This document shows, one piece after another, positions 9,835-18,440 of a DNA stretch of 18,440 bases. Location of the stretch: NCBI GenBank assembly GCA_002751075.1, contig NAOQ01000071.1:18317-36756 (forward strand). Reading direction: 5' to 3'. Numbering within the stretch: the first letter of the stretch is position 1; the number at the start of each line of letters is the position of its first letter. Source of the stretch: Ichthyophonus hoferi. Its lineage: Eukaryota; Opisthokonta; Ichthyosporea; Ichthyophonida; Ichthyophonidae. The translations under genes were made by a program, and so were the position numbers. The notes under the pieces are model-generated. The model was not told where the DNA came from. It made no database searches and worked only from the letters and a program-made list of their open reading frames with translations.

Positions 9835-10457
9835 TGATAGGGGTTCCCGGAGATAATTCGTCAAAATAATTTGATAGATCTCAACAATAAATGCAAACGA
9901 AATAGAGTAATAATGAGGAAATTAAAATAAATTAATTTTTTTGTTATTTTCACTAGAAGGGTTGTATCTCCTGCATACATTTCTTATAATTTTTTGAGCA
10001 AAAAATTGTTAATCACGAAGGAAAAAAAAATAGGAATTGGAAACTCCTTTATTCGTGTAATGTTCCACGTGAACCTTCATTCACCTTTCCCACATTCTAT
10101 TATGAATCAATTTTAGATTAAAAAAATATAAGAAATGTATGAAAAAAATACCATTCAAGTAAATAACAAAAACGCAAATTTCTTTCAATTTGCTCTTTAT
10201 TATTCTATTTTATTTTTTAAATTTTTTATATTTATAATTTCTATTTGATTTGTCGGATTATTTTGGGATCTGTCATTATAGTCAGTTTGAAGTACAATAC
10301 CATATCTCCTGTATTGATTCACATAGACGTTGTAAAAGAATACAACAACCCCTCTAAAAAATACTTAAGTACGTTAATTTTAATTTAGTTCTCGATATTG
10401 GTCCTCGTCAATAAGCCAAAAAGATGATGCTTTTTCACTGGCGACACATATCTTATC
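9835..10457. other. AT-rich spacer
   Basis: A-rich and T-rich runs dominate. An imperfect hairpin-like arrangement with CACGAA near 10014 and TTCGTG near 10054 lies close to the transposon relic, but I could not match it to a partner repeat on the other side of the relic. No gene seen. Confidence 0.4.
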
Positions 10458-10510
10458 TTTTGGATCCAGATAACACGTTGCTTAGGCATCCTGCCCAAGG
10501 AAAGTTCTGC
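10458..10510 (+). repeat. Interspersed repeat, copy 1
   Basis: Contains GATCCAGATAACACGTTG and AGGCATCCTGCC. It aligns with copy 2 about 160 bp downstream in the same orientation and with copy 3 near 13000 in the opposite orientation. The copies differ by substitutions and small gaps, so they are old. Confidence 0.7.
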
Positions 10511-10618
10511 TGTCTACTTAGTTATAATTTCCCTAACATTTTAATTAAAGCATACCAAGCACTGATTGGTTTTGTGCATTTACAAACCCACAATGTTATT
10601 GGCTGATAAATATATTGA

Positions 10619-10694
10619 TTTGGGGTCCAAATAACACATTGTTTAGTCATTCTGTCTAAGATAAACCTTGCTTATTTGTTTAATAATAAAAAGT
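10619..10694 (+). repeat. Interspersed repeat, copy 2
   Basis: Contains GGTCCAAATAACACATTG and a diverged form of the AGGCATCCTGCC block. It extends further than copy 1, sharing ATTTGTTTAATAA with copy 3. No coding potential. Confidence 0.7.
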
Positions 10695-10806
10695 ATATCC
10701 TATCATATCTGTACTCCGTGTATGCAAAGGGGTATGTTAAAACTCTCCTTAATTTGGTATTCCCCCTGCCTCTACCTATTATTCCCAACAATTAGTAACG
10801 ACTCGA

Positions 10807-11082
10807 ATGCAGAGCATTACTTTTTCAGAAGACAACAATAATACAAAACGGAAATATGTACTTACTTCTATCATTGTTAAACGGTCCGCGAGAAAGGAAA
10901 AAACTGCTAAAGTAAACCTTCCGTACAATTTAGAAGATCCATCTGCAAACAATCTGTCTAACAAGACTCCACTGCTGGCAGACATCAGCTTCAACTCCAC
11001 CTTAAACGATAGCCTAGGATCAACGACAAGCGCGGTGGGAAGAACCTCCATTAGCCTATATAAGAACAAATTGCAGGGTTAA
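10807..11082 (+). CDS. Hypothetical protein or exon, 91 aa, unknown
   Basis: A 91-codon ORF, visibly less AT-rich than its surroundings, starting MQSITFSEDNN and ending ISLYKNKLQG. The product is polar, Lys/Ser/Asn/Thr-rich, with a basic patch KRSARKEKTAK and no membrane segment or known domain. A T/C-rich tract ending CAATTAG lies just upstream, so this could be the last exon of a spliced gene. The opposite strand is also open over nearly the same bases (11069-10779). That reading is framed by an acceptor-like TTATATAG and a perfect GTAAGT donor, giving a candidate minus-strand exon 11055-10866. Only one of the two is likely real, if either is. Confidence 0.3.
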   Translation: MQSITFSEDNNNTKRKYVLTSIIVKRSARKEKTAKVNLPYNLEDPSANNLSNKTPLLADISFNSTLNDSLGSTTSAVGRTSISLYKNKLQG

Positions 11083-12646
11083 AATTAAGTATCGTACTTC
11101 TTTACAAGGCTTAGAAAGATTCCGAAGTCACTTAAAAGTACTGATTTATGTAGATTAAGAGACACTACTACCAATAGCCATGATATCCAACGAAAGTTTA
11201 ATAACTGTATATCTTAGGCCAGGTAGTACCTATACAATATGGAGCAAATATTTTAATCATCCTACCTCTATAAACCTTGTCAACACGAGTAATATTGGCA
11301 ACTATGGAGAAATTTAACTTCTGGATCCGCATATCATTAGCTAATAACTAACAGTATAATTTAGTTGACCAATGATCATGGCACTTCTAAGATTGTTTTG
11401 GTACATATTTGATTAAAAAAAAAACATTTATATTTCAACATAGTGTTAATTGTTTTAGGAAATCCATATAAATATACTTGGATGCATAATTGTACACTGT
11501 ACTTACTTATACACATGCTTATTTTTACCCATACCTTTTAATAATCTATATAATATACAATACAAAAACGGTAATATAGCAAAATCATAAACAAAAAACA
11601 AATCCATATATTTAGATTAGATTGTATAACATTGTATTCTCTACCAGTTAATTTGTCTTTTTATTTTTCATATTTTTTCCTTTCCATTTTTCTACGTATA
11701 TCTTTCATAGAGATTATATTATGTTTAAATATATAAAATATTATTAAATAGATTGTATGCTATTATTATAGATATAATTGCTTGTGTGATGGCTAGTCGC
11801 TTTTTATTCTTTTTATTTTATAAGTAAGTCGTTCATGATTATAATATATACGTATAATAATAATAGCATCACAAATATTTTTCTCTTATCTTCTCATAGG
11901 TTCAATGCCAGGGTCTGTCATTGGAGTATTTGAGATTTTACAGACAGTAAGCTGCTATAATCATGTCTTGACTAAGATCTCTTAGACCTCCCCGGAGTCT
12001 ATTGGTGTGCACTGTTGTTGCTTTTCCTTGACTTTTACCAATTGTTTGTTGCTTATGATTATGGAGAATAGCCTCACCCTTCTATTCTTCCACAGTTTCT
12101 TTATGGTTGTTACAAGACCGTTAACTCTAAACGAACATGTAGTTTAGCCGAAGTCCTGATAACAAGGGTATGATGAACTGACCAATCTTATGTTAGTTAA
12201 TTGAATATTGTTCTCGACAGGTAAATTGATTTGTCAATACATAGTATGTGGTAAGTGCACACTTAACATTAATGAGGAAATTGGTTAACGTGCCATCCAA
12301 ATGGGGACATAATAGTATTAAATTCTCGAGATAAAATCAGAAAATTCTAGTGGGCCTCAGTGGTCCTTTGTGAATGGTATTAACCAATGGGGATCTTTAC
12401 GATTGTTCCCATTAATGAATACTGCTATAAGTAGCATCCGTGATAAACAAAAGCCGGGAAAGTATAAATATCATCGCAAATAACTAATAAAGACCTCTGC
12501 CGCTCACACATAGGCGGCCTCCATTTGATACGAAATTACTCGTAACACACAAAACCTTGCATTTGATTATTTATTTAAACAATATCACAAGATAGGTGTA
12601 AAGAATCATCGCATTGTTATTGTAATATTTGGTTTACCGTTGGCAC
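11083..12646. other. AT-rich spacer, nothing recognisable
   Basis: No ORF of useful size. Around 11890-11950 a T/C-rich tract ending CTCATAG is followed by an open stretch (SMPGSVIGVFEILQT) that ends at a GTAAGC donor-like site. It is too short to identify and may be chance. The rest is AT-rich with A and T runs. Confidence 0.4.
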
Positions 12647-12847
12647 TCAAATAAGATAATCAGTGTTCAGATCTCTCGCTCGTTCAGAAGTCAGAGAATT
12701 GTCTACAAACATTAAATACTTACAATAATTATTACTTAAATTGTGGTAATAAAAATGAAGTCCAGTGTATGGATGCAGGGTTGGGGTGAAGTGTTTCTGG
12801 AATTCGTCGATCATTGACTTCATATAATTACCAGGTTTTGAAACCAT
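12647..12847 (-). CDS. Hypothetical ORF or first exon, 66 aa, unknown
   Basis: Starts ATG at 12847 with MVSKPGNYMKSMIDEFQ. A consensus GTAAGT donor begins at 12723, so the coding part may be only 41 codons (12847-12724) of a spliced gene. The segment up to that site looks protein-like (HPYTGLHFYYHN) and then loses character. I found no downstream exon that joins in frame with confidence. No domain recognised. Confidence 0.2.
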   Translation of the reverse strand: MVSKPGNYMKSMIDEFQKHFTPTLHPYTGLHFYYHNLSNNYCKYLMFVDNSLTSERARDLNTDYLI

Positions 12848-12966
12848 GATAGACTATTTAAACTTTTTCTCCTACCGTGTTGGAAGTAATAAGTAGAGAT
12901 AGTATCAAATTAAAAAGGATTTAAACGTGTCCCTTTACATACACGGAGAACATATATGCTAAGACA

Positions 12967-13040
12967 TTTTTTATTAAACAAATCCGCAGAATTTGCCTTA
13001 AGCAGGATGCCTAAAATGTATTATCTGTAATCCCAAAACA
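12967..13040 (-). repeat. Interspersed repeat, copy 3 (inverted)
   Basis: The plus strand reads GCAGAATTTGCC, AGCAGGATGCCTAA and TTATCTGTAATCCC. This is the reverse complement of copies 1 and 2, including the TTTAATAAA tail shared with copy 2. It lies about 2.3 kb from them. Confidence 0.65.
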
Positions 13041-13810
13041 TATTATCTGAAATGGCTTAATATATAGTCGCGAGACCTCTGCCATTAGCTGGTTCAATTT
13101 CAATCAATTATCTTAGATTGTCATTTAACACCAACAGATTGTATTAAGTATTTTTCCAGACTACATATGTAGGAATAGTTGCCAATAATAATAAATAATT
13201 ATAGTTATATAAAGAAATATCCAAATTAATCAAATATTCCTGTCTATAGCAGACAATACTCACATTTTATTATATGTGCAATGCATAAATGTATATTATT
13301 TTTAAGCGTGACAGCATTTTTTTTTCTAACAAAAAAATGCGATAAACAGAGGGTTTACGTATTAAAGCCCCATAGGATCTCCTATAAAATATAAATAACA
13401 ACAGACTAAGCTAACAATTTCTAATTAGTACGGTGAAGCAGTCATGGGCGTACACCAGTAAAAGGGAATATATAAGATGGTGATTAGCAATTCGCATTGC
13501 TATATGTAGCGAATTGATCAAAAAGTCTAAAGAGCCTTTGAAAAGGAATATTCTTATTCTCCTTCTCTGGGGCCTATATGAAATGAGTTCCTAATACAAA
13601 AAAAAAAACCGAAGTAAAAATTAAGAGGTCAATTAAAGCATCCACATATACATTGCGGCGTGTGAACAGGCATGAAGCAAAAGTATAACTTAAAACTATT
13701 GGTGCTCGAGCTCTTACATACAAATGCAATGGGTAATGGGTGTGTAGGAGAGATGATGTGGGGGCCAGCCCCTATGCTTTTTCTCACGTCGAACAAGGCA
13801 TTGGTCTGCC
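13041..13810. other. Spacer holding the F-box gene 3' flank, with two hairpins
   Basis: GCATTTTTTT at 13314-13323 pairs with AAAAAAATGC at 13331-13340 around a 7-nt loop. CAATTCGC at 13488-13495 pairs with GCGAATTG at 13509-13516. A 12-base A run lies near 13598. The part nearest 13810 should be the 3' UTR of the minus-strand gene. No canonical AATAAA was noticed on that strand close to the stop. No gene seen. Confidence 0.5.
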
Positions 13811-16800
13811 TCACGCTGCTTGTAAAGTGGGAACAGCACGTTTAGGCTGGGTGGGGCCAAGGGTTATCTGACCAATATGGGTACATGCACGTGCACCACC
13901 CTGGGTGATGGCCTGAGCGAAGAGAAGGCGTATAAAAAGAGATGGGAGAGGAGAAGGAAAGAGAGGGAAAGAGGAAATGGGTATGATAGAGGGTCAGCAG
14001 TTACATGCCTGCATTATTTCACTAGATATAGCTTCAAATCAAATACAGTTATTGCAAACACAAAAAAGATAAGCCTTGAATATAAAAAACACTTTTAACT
14101 CAACAATATCCCTTGGTTAAGGCGTAATCATAGTCCTAAACACTATAAAAGGCCATCTTTTTAACACTATAAAAGGCTATTCTAACAACACGATAAGAGG
14201 TTATTTCTCTCCAATCATGCCTATATAAAGCCTTTTAACTCAGGATTACCTTGCAATTAGCCACGTTGACCAACTCCAAGGCAGTGCACCGACTATCCAG
14301 ATTGAATAGTGTCTCATCTGCAATGGCCTAGGTTAGAAAGAAAGAAGAATAGGCTAGAGAGACAGGACACATGGAGCGGGATGGTAGAGATAGTACAAGT
14401 GGGAGGGTAATGGGCAAGATAAAGATTGCGGATTGCACCAAGCGTCCACGAAAGGTGACCTAAAATAAACTAGAGTCTACACGAGTAGAGAGAAAGGAAA
14501 AAAACAAAAACTAATGTACGGTCAGGGTAGGATGACTGTGTACCTATGTTTGACTTCAGTCACTCTTTTTGGTAAAATAAGTCAAGGGAAAAAGGAATGT
14601 GTACGTGGCAAGAAAAGACAATTAAAGAAAAAGTAATAACACTACGCAATGGTATGTATAGAAATGTATAGACATCTAACACAGACCACATTGTCGACTA
14701 AACCCACTAAAGTATATATATATATATATGTGAAATGATAGGAGTACAAGGCCTCAAGGGGAAGGAGGATGTACCTGTAAGTTGAGTGCAGTTTCTTAAG
14801 ATCAATGTTCTAAGAGTGGATGTGAGGGCGGCTTCATGTAACAGAGTCTCTATGGACACATTAGTCACAGCATTGCTACACGCTGTTAAGTCCAAGCTCT
14901 GGAGTTGAGAGCACCACTGGCCTAGTGCCCTCAAGGCTGCAGGGCCTAGACCACAACAGAAGGACAGGGTGAGGTTGCGTAGGGCCGGACAGCCTTGGGC
15001 TATTTGCTCCAGACATGTATCGGTTAGCTAGAAGACAGAGGGAACATATGTTAATATAATAGACAGCCATCAGATAGTTCCCTAGTCCCGCTCTAAAGAT
15101 ATACATCGTAGGTAGGTAGACCGCATTGAAGTACAGACACCCATGGGCTCCTACAGTAGCCAAGGATATTCTAGTATTCTAATCACAAAGTCGCTAAAGA
15201 AGAAAAGAAAAAAAAGATGGAGAAAGAATAGATGGATGGAATAGGGTGCCAAGGGCTCGGGAGAGAGAAGGATGGCAAAAGAAACGCAGCCCTGTACCCG
15301 AGCATAGGAGAAGATATATATATATATACCAGATAAGATACAATATACACCAGCGTACTACTAGACCTATACCTGGAACAGGTCAGAGAGCACTAAGGTC
15401 TGCAGGTCGTAAGCCTTATGTTTGACAAAGGACATAAATGCGTCCCTCGGAATGCCTGTGCACCTGTCACCTCCCCTGTGTTACTATAGACATCTGATAG
15501 ACCTGCTTGCACACTACATGTCTAGCAAGGAAGACCAACCCCTGAGAAGGTAAAACCAACCAAGTAAAGCCCCACAATCACGAGATACCATTTCAGACAT
15601 GCTTTAGACACCTAATAATATTGAAGGAGGTTTTGTTCACCTTGGTGGCCAAGGAACAAACATTTATAATACAAACACACACACACATCCATCCCTCTCC
15701 CTACAGATAACATCGCGTGCAGCACATCACTCAGGTATGGGGTGGGGCCCACCATACATTCCCCCATTCCCTACCTACCTTTGCAGGTTTAAGAAAAGTA
15801 TACGGCGACACCTGGCTAATATATGAACCAAGGACACATCGGTGAGATTCTACCCAAGATATATTTGGTCAGTAAGCATTCCATAGTATCCATGTATGTA
15901 GCTAAGGCCCTCGTAAAGGGTCTTGTTGGAAGGAAGTAGCATAAGGGTCCAATAAAAACATGTTTATTATTTCGTCATCAGCTATCTTAATTGGTCTTAA
16001 CGGTATATATAAAGGCCTAGAATGTATATTTATAAAAATATGCCCTCCTGTCTAGATTATGACTGGTTTATGCAAACAAGTAATCCTTTTTAAAACCCAA
16101 CAATATTCCTTAGCTACCAAGGTGAATTCTCTGGAGGGGTGAGATGGCCATATACTCTATATACCCTATATACCGTATATCTTATATACCTTAAATACTC
16201 TATATACCCTATATACCGTATATCTTATATACCTTATATACCTTATATACCTTATATACTCTATATACTATATATACCCTATGTACCTTATATACCTTAC
16301 ATATCCTACATACCCTATATATCTTACATATCCTATAGACCTTATATACATATACCCTATATACCTAATAAACCCTATGAACTCTATGAACCCTATATAC
16401 CTTACGTGCCCTACACCCTATATGATACAAGGACAGCGGAGCCAGTATGAGTGACTGTGGGTCTGCCTACCCTGTAGGACCCTAGGCCTTACCTTACAAT
16501 ATGATAGCTCAAGGTGTTCCAGTTGGATGCAGTATTTAGCTAATTGTATTATGGCCTCATCGGTAATCTTGCGGCAGTTGGACAGGTCAACTTTCCTTAA
16601 CGACGAACACGCCTCGACCAATACGCTTACCCCTGCTGACGTCACCTCCCTGCATACATCCACCACATAGGTTAGTATGTGAGTGCATATAATTAGACGT
16701 GTGATGATTGGCAAGATAACGATGGAGCAGTCAGCAATACAAGGAGTAAAGGAGAGGATGAAGATAGGAAGGAGGAGAAGGGACTCGGAGATAGAGAAAG

Positions 16801-18440
16801 CCGAAGAGGGTCCAGAGATATGTGATGTTATAGGCCAGCATTACAAAGACTAAAATGGCAAGACCTGGAAAGATAATCGAGGAACTTGGCCATAAGGAAG
16901 GAGGGGAGGTTAATAACTCACCAGCAACTGAACAGAGAGAGAGCAGTCAACTGAGGGCAGTTGAGGGCTATACTCCTAAGACTATCATTACTAATGCCCC
17001 AACAGTTATGTAGCGAAAGGTACTGGACATGGGCTCCATGCCTGTAGGAAAGAGCGGGCTTATATTAGACATCAGAGGTGCACGATACTGTAAGGCAGCC
17101 CTCCCCCAGGGCCACGCCTAGACCCTACCGCCCCCCCGCACTACTTAACCACAATTACAATCAAGCCCATGTCTGCCATGTTGGTCATCATCCCAGGACG
17201 GTCGAGATCTACAATATACGTCATATATACGTCATATATACGTCATATACCCTTCAAGGTATTCCCGTAAGGTACAAGGGGGATTAATGTCAGTTTGCTA
17301 TTGATTTAAATTACATACCTACATATATGCCACTATCAATCAATTTAGACATTAGGGATAAATAGAAAAAGATCCTATTTAATATACCGCCCTGGGTTTT
17401 ATTTTAACCACAATACCATCCCGCATATTAATTTATTGAGCCAATAAGAATTATATTCTAAAAGTAAAACCCAATTACACAGTCTTTTCAAATTAAATGG
17501 TCCTATAAAAAGCGCAACTGTGTACGTGAATCAGGAAATGCTTGTTGGATTCCCCCGGATTCCAATCAGGTACACCGACAAAGACAATAAACCAATCATA
17601 GAAGGCCACATACCGGGTAAGCATATGGTCCACTACCCTATCTGTAACCTTTTTATTGGCTGTCGACAGATCCATGTGTCTCCATAGTTCCTCTGAGGAC
17701 ATGAGCACCTGGGATGACATCATAGACATTAGCTATGCTTGGCAAGATATGACGTGGATCAAAATGGTTGGCTGGGGTTTTTTGTTACATCACAGCATGC
17801 AGAGCTAGAAGTATAGTGGGTGAGAGGAAGATAGATGCATATACATATTCATGTACAGGGCTAGAAGTATAGTGGGGTGCATAATATGAGACTATTGTCA
17901 GGGTCACTTATATAACATGGTTTAGTGTTACATAGACAAAGAGATAATTATCCAATCATATCCAGATATGCAATCTGAACATAAAGCAACTTCAAATAAA
18001 ACAATTGTGATAGCCAATGGAGAGACCAGGTACAGGGTGGTCTATACCAACTGCAATCAAAATAAACAAGTGACCGTTACTGCATGGAGTACACTCCACC
18101 GCCAACTACCATTACATCATTACATATATGGGAGGTACCATATAGAGAAAGAGAGAGGGAGGGCTAGAGAGACATAAATACTTCATTCCAAAGGGTGCAC
18201 ACAGCCATGTTCATGCATCTGTCCTTCACAGGGAGATGCAAGAAGATCTTTACTAGAATACCTCTATCCATCAAGGGCGACTGTACACCTAGGGCCTTGC
18301 TGAAACCAGCTACCTTGGTCCGAACCGGGCTGGTCACCTGAATGCCCTCCCTCCCAGTCAACTCCCTCCCAGTCAACTCCCTCCCAGTCAACTCCCTCCC
18401 AGTCAACTCCCTCCCAGTCAACTCCCTCCCAGTTAACTCC
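13811..18440 (-). CDS. F-box and leucine-rich-repeat protein (FBXL type), 5' partial, 9 visible exons
   Basis: Exons on the minus strand: 18440-18182 (partial), 17708-17614, 17041-16922, 16649-16493, 15849-15779, 15463-15373, 15027-14775, 14317-14250, 13912-13811. All introns are GT-AG and the frame holds throughout, giving at least 404 residues. FBXL proteins dock on Skp1 through the F-box and bind ubiquitylation targets through the LRR arc. Seen: an in-frame LTGRE repeat at the N-side; an F-box at about visible residues 54-95 (LVKIFLHLPVKDRC, CTLWNE, ELWRHMDLS); then about eleven 26-residue cysteine-containing LRRs such as LRKVDLSNCRKITDEAI, LEHLELSYCKNLTDVSL and LRTLILRNCTQLTDETL. The last exon (AITQGGARACTHIG, stop at 13813-13811) is the least certain. 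It follows a good T/C tract but only half fits an LRR. Reading past exon 8 would instead stop within a few codons. The true start lies upstream or in an unseen exon. It resembles the GRR1/FBXL2/AMN1 group, without a closer assignment. Confidence 0.88.
13913..14249 (-). other. F-box gene intron 8 with a 24-bp tandem repeat
   Basis: GTAATC to CGCTCAG, 337 bp, with a clear T/C tract before the acceptor. On the plus strand three copies of a 24-bp unit start at 14139, 14163 and 14187, each beginning AACACTATAAAAGG or a close variant (the third reads AACACGATAAGAGG). Confidence 0.75.
14318..14774 (-). other. F-box gene intron 7 (457 bp)
   Basis: Phase-1 intron, GTACAT to TTGCAG, with a (TA)n run at about 14713-14729. 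A second AG (CCTAG, 14331-14330) lies 12 bases upstream of the chosen acceptor. Using it would also keep the frame, adding four residues and giving Gly-His-Cys-Arg then a stop, so the TTGCAG site is preferred. Confidence 0.75.
15028..15372 (-). other. F-box gene intron 6 (345 bp)
   Basis: Phase-0 intron, GTATAG to CTTCTAG, with a (TA)n run at about 15313-15328. Open reading continues into it from the downstream exon by chance, but LRR character stops exactly at the splice site. Confidence 0.85.
15464..15778 (-). other. F-box gene intron 5 (315 bp)
   Basis: Phase-2 intron, GTAGGT to GTGACAG. It holds a (CA)n run at about 15675-15688. The flanking exons are very short (71 and 91 nt) and were found only by matching the LRR pattern and phase. 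Confidence 0.8.
15850..16492 (-). repeat. F-box gene intron 4 carrying a TATACC-rich array
   Basis: Phase-0 intron, GTAAGG to GGGTAG, 643 bp. About 16143-16430 is an irregular array of 9-10 bp units such as CTATATACC, TTATATACC and TTACATATC. Its plus-strand translation is a Tyr-Ile-Pro repeat of about 100 codons, which I regard as an artefact of the repeat. Confidence 0.9.
17042..17613 (-). other. F-box gene intron 2 (572 bp)
   Basis: Phase-2 intron, GTATGT to CCTACAG. It contains three 11-bp tandem copies of TACGTCATATA at about 17217-17249 and a C-rich patch near 17130. Intron 3 (16650-16921, GTGAGT to TGCAG) lies on the other side of exon 3 and is purine-rich on the plus strand. Confidence 0.85.
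17709..18181 (-). other. F-box gene intron 1 of the visible part (473 bp)
   Basis: Phase-0 intron, GTATTT to CCCAG, cutting the F-box after CTLWNE. A short direct repeat, GCTAGAAGTATAGTGGG, occurs at about 17804-17820 and 17862-17878. Confidence 0.85.
18346..18440. repeat. 15-bp minisatellite, six copies, in frame with the F-box ORF
   Basis: Units of TTGACTGGGAGGGAG (minus strand) repeat without a break to the window edge; one copy has TTAACT for TTGACT. As 15 is a multiple of three, the minus frame stays open and encodes LTGRE in each unit, continuous with the F-box exon. Whether it is translated depends on where the true start or an upstream exon lies. Confidence 0.92.

Noticed and set aside
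13877-14098. Plus-strand 73-codon ORF
   Set aside because: It overlaps the last F-box gene intron and exon on the other strand and is mostly Arg/Lys/Glu from a purine-rich tract.
16139-16450. 103-codon Tyr-Ile-Pro repeat ORF on the plus strand
   Set aside because: A by-product of the TATACC array in an intron of the minus-strand F-box gene.
1-18440. tRNA, rRNA, CRISPR, LTR or virus-like elements
   Set aside because: No tRNA B-box-like word in a cloverleaf context, no rRNA stretch, no spacer-repeat array, and no reverse transcriptase, integrase or capsid motif was seen on either strand.

Overview
The window is AT-rich eukaryotic nuclear DNA with two intron-rich protein genes that converge on a repeat-laden spacer of about 7.3 kb. 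Introns are GT-AG and mostly 240-800 bp. Simple repeats are common, and there are relics of Tc1/mariner-type DNA transposons. The two proteins and the Gα exon layout point to an intron-rich opisthokont: an early-diverging fungus or a unicellular holozoan. The sequence alone does not name the species.

Layout. Bases 1-115 are a 29-bp tandem repeat and 116-2450 an AT-rich upstream region with one weak exon-like ORF on the minus strand. Bases 2451-6462 (+) hold a complete seven-exon gene for a heterotrimeric G-protein alpha subunit. My splice model gives exactly 354 residues, with every G motif at the numbering of animal Gαi. Bases 6463-13810 are a spacer with inverted repeats, transposase fragments in both orientations (8350-9834), a diverged three-copy interspersed repeat and two small ORFs of unknown status. 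Bases 18440-13811 (-) hold an F-box/leucine-rich-repeat (FBXL-type) gene. Nine exons are visible and the 5' end runs off the window through an in-frame 15-bp minisatellite.

Function. The Gα protein would be a membrane-anchored GTPase switch below a G-protein-coupled receptor. The F-box/LRR protein would be a substrate adaptor of an SCF ubiquitin ligase. Nothing in the sequence shows that the two genes act together. They are adjacent and convergent, so no shared promoter is implied.

The points most worth a second look are: the Gα intron pattern, which appears to match animal Gαi/o genes except for one missing intron; LRR exons whose introns recur at the same place in the repeat unit but in different phases; the in-frame LTGRE minisatellite; and the diverged interspersed repeat. 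I found no clear evidence of a wholly new system. No RNA gene, CRISPR array or LTR/virus-like element was recognised.
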